A stretch of 64,000 bases of DNA, from contig JBBHKE010002973.1 in the NCBI GenBank assembly GCA_037447655.1, positions 97,111 through 161,110 on the forward strand. Reading direction: 5' to 3'. A program made the position numbers and the translations under genes. Under the pieces are notes generated by a model, which saw only the letters and a program-made list of their open reading frames with translations, did not search any database and was not told where the DNA came from. Shown here piece by piece: positions 34,146-46,200 of this stretch. Position 1 is the stretch's first letter; every line of letters starts with the position of its first letter. This DNA is from Zygnema cylindricum. Lineage: Eukaryota > Streptophyta > Zygnematophyceae > Zygnematales > Zygnemataceae.

Positions 34146-35270
34146 TCAGCTTGCTTCACTTATCAATAAACTGTAAGCACATTTCTGCCATCGTGGAATT
34201 TCGACCTCGTTTTTCGCCTCCAACTCCTCACCTAAAAGGAGCTCATCGTCCTCGTCCTCGGATTCCGCCTCATGTACCTCTGTCACAAGGGCCTTTTTCT
34301 TTCCTCTAGAGGTACCACCAGTGTGCCCATCCTTTAACCGAAGCTCGCTTAGCTTAGTGCACTCTGCCATATAGTGCCCCGGTTTCTTACAAAAATGACA
34401 AACCTTTGGGAGCCCTTTGTCCGAACTCGTCGATCTGATTATCTGCTCCCTCCGCTCATAGTTTCCGACCGTTTTTTGGGAATCCTTGTTCCTCCAATTG
34501 GTCCTAGTTGCCAAGGCTTGGCCACTTTTTCCTCCCCTTCGGATCTCAATCGTATTCTCCCGAATGAGAATCATCCCTACCACTGAATTCCATATCCATC
34601 TTGAGTCTGGCAAGTCCTGCACACGGCTGACTATGTTCTTGAACTCATCGGGTAACTTCATCAGTAAATAGTTAACCTTTTCTTTTTCAATAAAATCTTT
34701 TCCTGCACTCTCTAGCTCCATGAAGAGTGTAGCAAGCTCATTGCAAAAATCCAACATCTTCCCCCCTTTGTATACATACTCCTTAACTTTCTGATCAGCC
34801 AACAGTTTTTGCTGAATCGTACCACTGCGATACATCTCTATGAGAGCCATCTAAAGATCGAATGCCCTTTCTACTTGCAAATGAGGACAAGCAAGTCTTT
34901 GAGTGAGATGGTGTAGGATGAAGTGTTTTGCCGCTATATTATTGAAGTCCCAAGTTTCAGTATCATTCTCCTCGTTCCTCGGAATAGGTGGCATGAATGC
35001 CGAACCAGTTGCCATTGGTGTGGTCTTCTCCTTCTCCTTTCCTTTGTCCACCACCTCTCCTTTCTTTGTTTCCTCCATTGAAGGTGGATCCTCTTTCTTG
35101 GTGAATCTGCTTCCTCCAAACCATGGAGGAATTCCAAGACTTGATGGACGCCCAAACCGTCCACTCACTATCCCCCAAAATCTTTTTTCGCATAGAGCTC
35201 CTATCATTATACTTTCCCAGTATATGAAGCTTGTTCCATTAATGATTAGTACCATAGAGGTTGGGCTCAT
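34146..35270 (-). pseudogene. Copia B gag and zinc knuckle
   Basis: Gag starts at 35270 in the usual place, 5 nt after the 5' LTR. The two open pieces (35270-34851 and 34850-34146) are in one frame, separated by TAG where related copies have tryptophan (DLWMALIEMY). CHFCKKPGHYMAEC is present. The primer-binding site has decayed to GGTTATGAGCCCAAC. Confidence 0.75.
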
Positions 35271-35274
35271 AACC

Positions 35275-36020
35275 TCAAACTATGAGACCTCCATAAGTCC
35301 TCAAAATAGACAGTTTCTAAGAAGCTTGTAGGATAACCCTGACCCCTTTGTATTTCAGCAAAAACAATTGCCACCCTGGCAGACAAAATCTCTGTCCACG
35401 TGCACCTCTGTGAAGGCAAGACTCCCTTAAGTCGATAGCAAAAATAATCTCTGAATTTGCTCCCCTGAGCAGTAAGTTATAGAGGGTCAAAATTGACCTT
35501 TTGTATAAAAGCTCTTTTGGAGAGATGGTCCTATCTCCTAAATTTTCTAAGTCATATCTCTCTCACAGACTCTATCTACTGATGTACGGAGCCAATCACA
35601 TTACACTTTCGTACACAAAAGTACAGTTGCCGGTGTACTTTTTGTACGGACACTATACGACATGGCCTAAATGTCGACACGTGGTATATTCGGATTCGCT
35701 CCCTTAATCCTCGGAGAAGCCGCGATCCAATGTCATTCCACCACGTGTTATCCGATGTGGCGATGACCAAAAACCGCCGAAATCTTCTTCCGCGATCTCG
35801 ACGCTAATTTCGGGCGTCCGAATAAATTTACATTTAATCGTAGCCGTAATAAAAACATGCGCGGTATTCGTTTCGCTAAAGATATATTGCGCCGTATTTG
35901 TTTCTTATCCGTACCGTAATCCATACTTTTACATTACTAGATCTATGTCTCCCATAAACTGTTTGAGTTAAATAAACTATCATATATATTAATGTGTAAT
36001 TAAATATCAAACCCTATAGT
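35275..36020 (-). repeat. Copia B 5' LTR, first part
   Basis: It begins TCAAACTATGAGACC and runs colinear with other LTRs. It stops at the copia C insertion (target ATAGT at 36016-36020) and resumes at 42454. Confidence 0.75.
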
Positions 36021-37068
36021 TGTAGAAATTAATGGTTTTAAAGTATTTTCTAGGTCTGAATAAAAATAAAAAAGCCGAGGCAGTCTACCTCTAACTTCTC
36101 TCTCCAACTCTCAAACTTGTCGCAGTCACTGAGAAATTGGAGAGGAAGCTAGAGCCATGGCTACCTAGGCTATCCTGAGGTTTACGGGAAATTAATTTTA
36201 GTTAGGGGATTATTTACTAAAAGTTATGTGCCGGCTACAGGATTTGATCCTGGTACCTGCCGGCGGACAGACAGTAGATAGCCGGTAGCCTTAGCCGTTA
36301 AGTCTAGAAGTAATCATACATGATATATAGTACGATAATTAATTAAACATTAATTCGTAGGAAAAATCATTTAACTATAATTGTTAACGGGATACATAGA
36401 TCTGGTAGCGTCAATGTACGAATTGCGGTACGGATAAGAAATCAATACCGCGTATTTATTTTGTAAGCGAAACAAATACCGCGCATGTAATAATTACGGC
36501 TACAATCTAATGCGAGTTTAATCAGACGGCCGAAATTAGCCCCGAGATCGCGGAAGAAGAATTCGGCGGTTTGTGGGCATGGCCATATCGGATGACACGT
36601 GGCGATGTTGCATTGGAGCGCAGCATCTTCGAGGATTAAAGGAGCGAATCCGGACATACCACGTGTGGACATTTAGGCCATGTCGTACAGTGTCCGTACA
36701 TAAAGTACACCGGCAGCTGTACTTTTGCGTACGGAACTCTAATCTGATTGGTTACGTACATAAGTAGATAGATTCTGTGAGAGAGATAGGACTTAGAAAA
36801 ATTACAAGATAGGACCCTCTCTCCCAGAGAGCTTCTGTACAAAAAGTCAACTTTGACCCTCCATAACTTACTGCTCAGTGGAGCAAATTCAGAGATTCTT
36901 TTTGCTATCGACTCAGGGGAGTCTTGCCTTCATAGGGGTGCAGGTTGTCAGAGTTTTTGTTTGCCAGGGTGGCAGTTGTTTTTGCTGAAACACAATGGGG
37001 TTAGGATTATCTTAGAGGCTTCTTGGAAACTGTCCACTCTGAGGACATATAGAGGTCTCAGAGTTTCA
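36021..37068 (+). repeat. Copia C 5' LTR
   Basis: It begins TGTAGAAATT and ends GTTTCA. The minus-strand tRNA-like module has A-box-like CGGCTAAGGC (36297-36288), B-box-like GGATCAAATCC (36250-36240) and a TTTT just beyond (plus-strand aaaa near 36220). Confidence 0.85.
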
Positions 37069-38415
37069 GGTTATGGGCCCACCCTCTAGGGTAATAATAT
37101 TTAATGGAACTGGCTTCATATACTGTGAAAGTATGATGATATGAGCTTCATGCGAAAAAAGGTTTTGGGGGATATTGAGTGGACGGTTGGGGCGTCCATC
37201 AAGACTTAGAATTCCTCCAGGGTTTAGAGGAAGCAGATTCACAAGGAAAGAGGATTCACCTTCAACGGAGGAAACAAAAGAAGAAGAGGTGGTGGACAAA
37301 GGAAAGGAGAAGGAGGCGACCACACCAATAGGAACTGGTTTGGCATTCATGTCACCTATTCCGAGGAACGAGGAGAATGATACTGAAACCTGGTACTTCA
37401 ACAATATTGCGGCAAAGCACTTCATCCTACGCCATCTCACTCAAGGACTTGCATGTCCTCATTTGCAGGTGGAATGGGCATCCGATCTTTAGATGGCTCT
37501 CATAGAGATGTAGCGAAGTGGTACGATTCAGCAACAACATTTGGCTTATCAGAAAGTTAAGGAGTATGTATACAAAGGGGGAAATATGTTGGATTTTTGC
37601 AATGAGCTTGCTACACTCTTCATGGAGCTAGAGAGTGCGGGAAAAGATTTTAGTGAAAAAGAAAAGGTTAACTGTGTACTGATGAAGTTACTTGATGAGT
37701 TCGAGAACATAGTCAACCGTGTGCAGGACTTGCCGGAATCAAGGTGGATATGGAACTTAGTGGCAGGGATGATTCTCATTCCAAAGAATATGATTGAGAT
37801 CCGCAGGGGAGAAAAGAGTGGCCAAGCTTTGGCTACAGCGACCGATTGGAGGAACAAGGATTCCTGGAAACTAGTCGGAAACTTTGGGGGTAGGGAGCAG
37901 AAAAAACAGGCTGACGAGTTCGAACTAAGGGCTCCCAAAGGTTTATGTCATTTTTGTAAGAAACCGGGGCACTATATGGTAGAGTGCACTAAGCTAACCG
38001 AGCTTCGGTTAAAGGAGGAGCAGACCGGTGGTACCCCGAGAGGAAAGAAAAAGGCCCTTGTCACATAGGTACTTGAGGCGGAATCCGAGGACGAGGACGA
38101 TGAGCTCCTTTTGGATGAGGAGTTGGAGGCGAAAAATGAGGTTGAAATTCCACGAAGGCAGAAATGTGCTTACGGTGGATTGAAAGGTGAAGCAGGCTAG
38201 ATTATAGATTCAGGTGCCTCTATGCACATGTGTAAGGATAGACACCTGTTCAGTAAGATAAGAAAGATTCCCACCGTAGATAGAGTACGGGGATGGGAGG
38301 ATAGTCACCACTACTCTTGTAGGATCGGTAGATCTGAAAGTGTTAGTAGAAGGAAATACATCCATATTAACATTCTCCGATGTATTGTTTATTCCGGAGT
38401 TGAACAAAAACCTTA
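37069..38415 (+). pseudogene. Copia C gag, zinc knuckle and protease
   Basis: A GGTTATGGGCCCACC primer-binding site directly follows the LTR. Gag begins at 37073 with MGPPSRV. One frame is kept through TETWYFNNIAAKHFI, LADQ-like QKVKEYVYKGG and CHFCKKPGHYMVEC to IIDSGASMHM. It is interrupted only by stop codons (near 37142, 37490, 37511, 38066 and 38198). A frameshift follows at about 38280. Confidence 0.8.
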
Positions 38416-41343
38416 GATGATGAGGGTTTTTTCACTAGCACTAGGGAAGGAGTCTTTACTGCTAGTTTTGAGGAGGATGTCTATTTCATTGCTGATAAAG
38501 GTAGCCATGGGATGTTTAGGCTTATCTTAAGTAATGAAAAGAAGAAACTTTATTATGCTGGTGTTCATGATATTATGATGTGGCATAAGAGGCTTGGGCA
38601 TGTGAATCTAGATAAGTTAAGAGAGATGAAAAAGATGGGAGTGGTGGAAGGGATTCAGTTCAATGAGAGTGATGATATAAGTGATTGTAGTGGATGTGCT
38701 CAAGGTAAAGCACACAGATTACCCTTTCCTAAAAGAACCACCTATAAGGGAGAAAAAATACTAGATCTAATACACACAGCTATTTGGGGACCAGCTTAAG
38801 TGCCCTCATCGAGGGGGAAGAGATTTATGATGACTATCACTGATGATTGGTCTCGTTATTCCCGGGTGTATTTTTTGAAAAACAAGTAAGAAAATCAGGA
38901 TTGTTTTAAACAATATAAAGCATGGAGCAAAAAACTCCATGAAACTCTAATCAAGAGAGTAAGGAGTGACAATGGTGGAGAGTATACTTCTAAACAGTTT
39001 GAGGATTTTCTGAGGGAAGATGGGGTTCAACACCTAATGACAATTCTAAAAAATCCGGAACAGAATGGGGTAGCTGAAAGGTTAAATAGAACACTAAGTG
39101 ATAGTGCTAAAAGTATGTTGTCAGATAAAAAGATAGGAAAAAGAGTTTGGGTAGAAGCAATGAATTGTGTTAATTACCTCAAAAATTGAGTTCTTATTTC
39201 AGCTATAAAAGATCAAACACCTTATGAGAGATGGACAGGCCGGAAACCAGACATATCTCACTTAAAGGTTTTCGGCAGTCAAGTATTAAGTCTAAATACA
39301 TATCGGTCTAATTGGAAGCTAGATCCTAAAGGAAAACCGGGATACTTATTAGGATATGATAAAGATGTTAAAGGATATAGAGTTTATGATCTAAAAAGGG
39401 AAGATATAATCTTAGTAAAACATCTAGTAGTTATGGATGAATGAAAGTCTGTGGATCCCTTCAAATATACGAAATCAGTAAAAATCAGATTTGAGTCAGA
39501 AAATTCTGATGTCTTTGTGCTTCCTAACTATCCAGGTTTTAGAGAAGATGACATTCTTGCAGGAACAAATCAGACTGAAAAGGACTCGGCTGTGGAAACT
39601 CCAGTGACAACTCTACTCGAAGCGGAAGACGTGGTGGAAATTGATTCGGAATCAAGGGATAGGGGAGAAGCCGAGTTTGTTCGAAAGAATCCACGAGAAC
39701 CATCTATTCCGGCCTCAGATTTTGAGGGGGGGAGGAGAAGTAGCAAAAGACTGCAAGAAAAACAGGTTAATAACAAGGTAACTAAACTATCTCATCAAGA
39801 TGAACCTCAAACTTATGGAGAGGCGATGACTTGTCCAGAAAGAAACCGGTGGAAGACAACCATCAATGAAGAGATGGCTTCAATTATGGCAACCGATACT
39901 TAGGAGCTGGTGGATTGTCCACCTAACCAAAAACCAATCGGTTGTAAGTGGGTTTTCAAATTAAAACTGAACCCATATAACACAATCGAGCGCTACAAGG
40001 CCCGACTAGTGGCAAAGGGATTTACACAAAAGGAGGGAATTGACTACGAGGAAACCTTTGTCCCAGTCGTCAAATTTCCCTCCGTCCGCATACTTCTCAG
40101 CCTAGCAGCAGCGGAAGACATGGAAGTGCACTAGATGGACATCAAAACAGCCTTTTTGCATGGAGAATTGGAAGAGGAGATCTTCACTCGACAACGCGAA
40201 GGGTTTGTGGAGGAAGGAGAGGAGAGTAAGGTATGCCGACTGATTAAATCTCTTTATGGTTTGAAACAGGCGCCTCGACAGTGGAATAAGAAGCTTGATG
40301 AGTTTCTTACCAGTCTGGGATATATCCGAATCAGCTCAAATCACTCAATCTAGGTTTTCCTAGATGAGGAAGGTTTTGTATTTATTGCAATTTATGTTGA
40401 TGATTTGCTTGGTTTTAGTAAATCAATGGAAAAAATTAATAAACTGAAAACCGATCTTAAGGGGAGATTTGATATGAACGATATGGGGGAAGCAAAATAT
40501 ATTTTGGGAATTCAAGTAGAGAGAGACCGAAAAAGAAAAATTATAAGATTGACTCAAAAGGTAGCAATAGGGAACATGCTTAAAAAATTTCAAATGGATA
40601 AAACTAATAGTTGTACAACTCCACTGGAGTTGAAGAAGGGAATTGAGGGGAGTGAGGAAGAAAGAGTCATAGTCTTAGACGAGGAATTATCTCCTGAAGA
40701 ACAGAAGTTCATGCAGACTATTCCTTACAGACAAGTAGTGAGAAGTCTAATCTATTTTATGAATTGTACCCGGCCAGATTTAGCTGCAGCTGTCGGAGTG
40801 TTGAGTAGAAGTCTAAATGCTCCCACTAAGAGGGATTGGGAGGCAGCTAAGAGAGTCCTTAGATACTTGATAGGAACTAGGGATCTATAGTTGCATTTGG
40901 GTGGGGAGAATACTGACATCACTACTTGGAGTGATTCCAGTTATGGTGATGCTCCGATGAGGAGATGCAATTCTGGATATGTATTATATGTGGGTGATGG
41001 GGCTTGCTGTTGGAGTAGCAAACAGCAAAAGGTTATTGCTCAATCCACCATGGAGGCTGAGTATATGGCCTCTTGCTCTGCTGTAAAAGAATCGATGTGG
41101 GTCAATTCTTTGCTTGGTGAACTTGGTGACCTTAAGAGTGGTGTGCAAAATTTGTTTTGTGATAATCAGGCAGCAATCGCTATTTGTGCCATTCCTAAAC
41201 ATCATTTTATAGCCAAACATATGGACATTAGACTCAGTTTTGTTAGAGAGAAAGTAGAATATAAAATAATCAATTTAGAGTACCGACCAGATAGTGAGAT
41301 GGTAGCAGATATGATGACCAAACCTGTGCCTTCCCTTAGCTAA
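38416..41343 (+). pseudogene. Copia C integrase, reverse transcriptase and RNase H
   Basis: Fragments in order: MWHKRLGHVNLDKLREMKK, CSGCAQGKAHRLPFPK, integrase core with RSDNGGEY and VAERLNRT, then the linker FEGGRRSSKRLQEK. RT motifs are [34 protein letters not shown] and YVDDLLGF. RNase H has SDSSYGDAPMRR, STMEAEYMA and CDNQAA. Many single nonsense changes occur (for example near 38798, 39187, 39442, 39903, 40132, 40351 and 40888). The catalytic residues I can see are unchanged. Confidence 0.8.
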
Positions 41344-41400
41344 TTTTCTGCAGGGAGAAGTGTGGTCTGAAATTAAAGATTGACTACAAATTGAGGGGAG

Positions 41401-42448
41401 TGTAGAAATTAATGGTTTTAAAGTATTTTCTAGGTCTGAATAGAAATAAAGAAGCCGAGGCAGTCTACCTCTAACTTCTCTCTCCAACTCTCAAACTTGT
41501 CGCAGTCACTGAGAAATTGGAGAGGATGCTAGAGCCATGGCTACCTAGGCTATCCTGAGGTTTACGGGAAATAAATTTTAGTTAGGGGATTATTTACTAA
41601 AAGGTATGTGCCGGCTATAGGATTTGATCCTGGTACCTGCGGGCCGACAGACAGTAGATAGACGGTAGCCTTAGCCGTTAAGTCTAGAAGTAATCATACG
41701 TGATATATAGTACGATAATTAATTAAACATTAATTCGTAGGAAAAATCATTTAACTATAATTGTTAACGGGATACATATATCCGGTAGCGTAAATGTACA
41801 AATTGCGATACGGATAAGAAATCAATACTGCGCATTGATTTCGTAAGCGAAACAAATACCGCGCATGTAATTATTACGGCTACGATGTAGTGCGAGTTTA
41901 ATCGGAAGGACGGAATTAGCGCCGAGATCGCGGAAGAAGAATTCGGCGGTTTGTGGACATCGCCACATCGGATGACACGTGGCGATGTTGCATTAGAGCG
42001 CGGCATCTTCGAGGATTAAAGGAGCGAATCCGGACATACCACGTGTGGACATTTAGGCCATGTCGTACAGTGTCCGTACATAAAGTAGACCGGCAACTGT
42101 ACTTTTGCGTACGGAACTATAATCTGATTGGTTCCGTATATCAGTAGATAGAGTCTGTGAGAGAGATAGGACTTAAAAAAATTAGAAGATAGGACCCTCT
42201 CTCCTAGAGAGCTTCTGTACAAAAGGTCAACTTTGACCCTCCATAACTTAGTGCTCAGGGGAGCAAATTCAGAGATTCTTTTTGCTATCGACTTAGGGGA
42301 GTCTTGCCTTCACAAGGGTGCTGGTGGTCAGAGATTTTGTCAGCCAAGGTGGCAGTTGTTTTTGCTAAAACACAAAGAGGTCAGGATTATCCTAGAGGCT
42401 TCTTGGAAGCTGTCCACTGTGAGGACTTATGGAGGTCTCAGAGTTTCA
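41401..42448 (+). repeat. Copia C 3' LTR
   Basis: It follows a polypurine tract, aaattgaggggag. It begins TGTAGAAATT and ends GTTTCA. The tRNA-like module on the minus strand has its A-box-like part at 41677-41668, B-box-like part at 41630-41620 and T-run at 41602-41599. Confidence 0.85.
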
Positions 42449-42453
42449 TTAGT

Positions 42454-42775
42454 TAGTAATACTAGGTCTAGACTTAAACAAAAATGCTATCAGCTACCGG
42501 CTGCTTGCCGTCCGGTAGGTACCACGATCAAATCTTGGGGGCATCACATATTCTTTTAGGAAATAAACCCCTAACAGTAAATAAACTAATATATATATTT
42601 CCCGTAAACCTCTGGATAACCTAGGTAGCCATGGTTGAAGCTTCCTTTCCAATTTCTCAGTGAATGCGATAAGTTTGAGAGGTGGAGAGAGAAGTTAGAG
42701 GTTGACTGCCTCGGCTTCTTTATATATTTCTAGTTAGACGTATAAAATACTTTAAACAGACCATTAATTTCTACA
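42454..42775 (-). repeat. Copia B 5' LTR, second part
   Basis: It continues the LTR interrupted at 36020, including a decayed tRNA-like module (cgatcaaatct near 42525, then tttt). It ends ATTTCTACA. The next base begins gypsy-3 sequence. Confidence 0.75.
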
Positions 42776-43220
42776 TCTCTAACTACCGTCTGCTAACAAT
42801 CCAACTAGTGATCCACTTAACCATAGGTAATTTTTAGCTATTTTCTTTACTCGTTCCTTCTCCTTCGATGTAGTGCTTGGTCGAAAAAAGTTTGTGACGA
42901 GAGGAAAAAAATTATTGCTCCGTCCCTCCATAGATCTGGGGCAGAACAAGAGTTGGGCAGCGGAGCTAAAGAATGTGTAATATAAAACCCTACTGACATA
43001 TTTGCTAAGTCGTCATCGAAATCTTGCCGGACTCCATTGTTTGTGGTCCTTGGCAAAGGATTTTGGGACATGCCGTTTGCATTGAGGCTAAGTAATCATG
43101 GACAATGAATTATTTCCACATCATATTCTTGTAAAATTAATGCCAATCGCACTAATTATCCCGGCAGTTTATCTTTCGTCATCAGCCATTGTAAAGGTTG
43201 ATGGTTGGTTAGAAGTGTAA
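42776..43220 (-). pseudogene. Gypsy-3 RNase H tail and start of integrase, truncated
   Basis: The strand matches gypsy-2 across the tether before integrase: SQNPLPRTTNNGVRQDFDDD at 43071-42847. It then reaches the start of the integrase region, where copia B sequence begins. The integrase core and any PHD finger of this copy are missing. Confidence 0.65.
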
Positions 43221-44400
43221 ACGATTATCCGTAAAAGTAGTGGCGAATGTATACAATACCCCAAACTGCCGCCAGACATTCTCCTTCATAACTACTATAA
43301 TTTGACTCTGTACGATTATTACTTCTGCTTGCGTAAGTGACCACGTATTCTTCTGATGTTAGTTCACGCTGAGTTAAGATGGTCGCAAGCCCAGGCTTTC
43401 CAAAGTGTATTTGTAGGCAGAAAGGTAATTTGTGATTAGGAGGTCGGAGGATGGGAGCTCTAGAGAGGGCATCTTTCAACTTTTGAAAAGCCAAAAATTT
43501 ATCAGGTCCCCATACAAAATTGACCTCTTTTTTGAGTAGATCGTTCAATGGTGAAGCGATAGTGCTAGCACTAAGGACAAATCTGCGATAATAATTAGCT
43601 AATCCTAAGAATGCTCGAAGACTTGTGAGACCAATGGGAGTTGGCAATTTGCTAATAGCCTCGGTTTTTGCTTTAAGTGGTGTGACTCCCTTGGAGGAAA
43701 TGAAATGTCCAAGGTAAGGCACACCCTCGGACCGGAAAGTACATTTAGTTGAATGACATTTTAATCCGACCTTTTTCAGTTCAGTTAAGGACCCATTCGA
43801 TATGAGCTCCGTGAACTTCAATTTTGACAGAGGCGATAATCAAATCATCAATATAACAATGTGCAAACTTGCAACCACCGAAAACTAAATTCATTACTTT
43901 TTGAAAAATTACGAGGGCGTTTTTAAGTCCAAAAGACATCACAGACCATTCCCAACGACCATCACTACCCCAAAAGGCGATTTTTGCCTATCTTTCTCCT
44001 CTATTTCAATTTGGTTAAAACCTTTTCGTAAATCAAAAGAACAGAAATATTTAGCGCCTCTTACATGATGAAATATTTCTTCGGCCAATGGCATAGGATA
44101 TTGATCTTGTATGGTTCTAGCATTCAGTTCACAATAATCGCCGCATATTCGACGATCGGTAAAGTTTCCTTTGGCATCTTTTTATCGGGGCATGACGGTG
44201 GGTGTTGCAAAGAAGAGTCCGACCGATAAATAAGACATGCTTCCTCCAATTCGGCGCAGCGTTGGTCCACTAGTTCTCATTCCGTTTCGGATGAGCGGTG
44301 TTTTGGCTTGAAAATGGGACGATTGTCTTTGGGATCTATAGACATTTTATACGTGGTATGGCGACCAAAATCATTCATAGAGAAAGCAAAAGCGTCGATA
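43221..44400 (-). pseudogene. Gypsy-3 reverse transcriptase and RNase H, broken
   Basis: The C-terminal piece at 43821-43225 reads VGLKCHSTKCTF, VPYLGHFISSKGVTPL, LGLANYYRRF and an RNase H with LTQRELTSEEYVVTYASR and ECLAAVWGIVYIRHY. Upstream the CYIDDLIIAS active site lies near 43845. A TAA-like break near 43790 and frameshifts near 43985 and 44180 disrupt it. Confidence 0.75.
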
Positions 44401-44889
44401 TTTCGCACAATCACTTTTTATAGTATATCATGTTCAGATTGAGAGAGATTAGAGCCAAATTTCCATTAAAGAGCTTCTAAACCTTTAATCATCATTGCTT
44501 CCATGGCTTGTGCAAAAGCTAGTTGTTCATCCGCGATAAGTGACTGACTTAATGGGTAAACAACCGGTGTTTCCTGTAAGCAGTTTGTCTAATGGTGCCA
44601 GCTGGGAGTAAGAAAGGTTGTGGTCCAGTGACAAGGTGTTGAAATATGACTAGAGGGATCAGATTAGGCAACAGTATATGCTGGAATGGACCATGACATA
44701 TGACTAAGATTCAAGAAATCGTAGATGGTGATTTCAGGGGAAGGTTTTATAGGGAATGGAAAGAGAAAAATTTGAGAACTTGTCCCTCTAAAGGTGACTA
44801 GAGATCATGTAGGTATGTGTTTAGAAATTGATGATGCATCCCCCCCCCGCAGCAAGTTGAGACGAATGGGTTTGTGCTTAACGACCTGT

Positions 44890-46200
44890 TGTTAATCCGA
44901 GGCCTTAGACAAATGAGAGAGATTCAGGGTCCATGATACAACCTAAATGGAAGCACCGTTGTCGTTTTGTGAGACCATGGGCAGAAGTAGTGTTGGGAAA
45001 GAAATGCATAAGGTGTTCTTGTTCTTTAGGTTCATCTAGGCCGCGTGTGTGAATATTTTTGAGCAAGCTGGGCCCATCACCAGAGAAAGCGTGAGAGTGT
45101 GGATAAGACACTAGAGTAGATAGAACTTTGAGTGGCTGACTTGAGATGTTAATGTTGTAATTCGGCGGGTGATCAGGCTACAGGCATGTTTGGACTCAGT
45201 CTGAATATGTGTAAAAGGGGGTCTAACACAAAGATTTCCTTCTCTAAGGGGACCAATGTCAATCAAGTTGGTTCATTTATATCAGACCCGATGAGCTAAG
45301 GACCTGTGACCAGTTGCATCAATGATAAGAGGAGGACCAATTAATGATTCTATCCGCTTGTAATCAGCTTACAGTGTAGGTCGAGTATCGTTATAGGCTG
45401 CCACGTTTTCTAAAATATATCCCAATGGTCGATCTAATGATTGCAAAAAATGCATGATACGAAGAATAATTTAGTGCGAGGGTCAGCTAAGCCGAGACCT
45501 TTGCCTGCTCGTGACATTCCTTGACACTCCCAACCGGCAAAGAGAAGATCGATTGGTTCCACAATGAGAAGGTGTTGATTATCTATCAAACGAATATCTT
45601 GAGGTAAGGCTGTATGCACGTGAGCAAAGGCAGATTTAGGGAAAAGAAGTAGATATTGTCCGTGTAAAATATTAAAGTGATGTGTTTGGGCTTTCGGAGC
45701 TAAAGGGTCAGTGTCAAATGAGTAGTAGCGCTTGATAAGTAATTTGTTGCGAAGGCATGAGAGTAGAGAGGTACCTATGCTTGCGAATACGTCTAAAATG
45801 ACCAGACCATCTTGATGAGGTTTGACCTGAATTGGTTTCCAATTAATGGGAAGAAAACCGGAAGGATCTACAGAAATGAGAGGAAGAGGTGGAACTCGAG
45901 ATAATGGAATTTGAAGTGTGTGTTTGTAGATGTGATCAAACTTGCGAGAATCAATAATGAAACCTGGATTATCAAAAGATTTAGGCAAAGAGGGACTGTC
46001 GGGCAAAATTTCCTCTGCGGATAGAGAATGAAAAATTTCAAATCCCACCAAAAATCCGAATATGCAGGGACAGATTGGGTTGTGTGAGCCATAATGGGTA
46101 TGGATTGTCGTGCTGAAATTAGCGGGAGACAGATTTTCTTTTTCGGATAATTGGTAGGAGGGTAGGAAAAAGTCTCAACGTACATATCAACGCCGACTCC
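44890..46200 (-). pseudogene. Cytosine-C5 DNA methyltransferase domain inside gypsy-3 pol
   Basis: This is the better copy of the domain. The 205-codon frame (46051-45434) has motif I LVILDVFASIG (D at 45793), a second acidic element SFDTDPLAPKA, and motif IV AGWECQGMSRAGKGLGLADPRTKLFF with the expected catalytic Cys at 45526-45524. After a frameshift come GYILENVAAYND (ENV at 45410-45402) and IIDATGHRSLAHRV. The last part (45111-44905) reads EHLMHFFPNTTSAHGLTKRQRCFHLG, resembling motif X. The second G of motif I is S here, probably decay. It follows the protease directly and precedes RT, as in gypsy-2. Two copies in the same position show the domain is part of the element, not a chance insertion. 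Confidence 0.85.

Larger units (their letters stand above)
36021..42448 (+). mobile_element. Copia C: complete element inside copia B LTR
   Basis: The 6428-bp plus-strand element has 1048-bp LTRs at both ends with TG...CA termini. The flanks are ATAGT (36016-36020) and TTAGT (42449-42453), a 5-bp duplication with one change. Outside sequence joins to restore the copia B LTR. The LTRs are roughly 95% alike by eye, and the coding region carries many stops, so it is older than copia A and D. Confidence 0.8.
28866..42775 (-). mobile_element. Copia B: element with two later insertions
   Basis: Copia B is read on the minus strand. It has a 3' LTR at 28866-29921 and internal parts at 29922-31942 and 32947-35274. 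The 5' LTR is split into 35275-36020 and 42454-42775. A solo LTR sits inside its pol and all of copia C sits inside its 5' LTR. The outer flanks (cgggt and tctct) do not match, so no target duplication is left. Confidence 0.75.
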
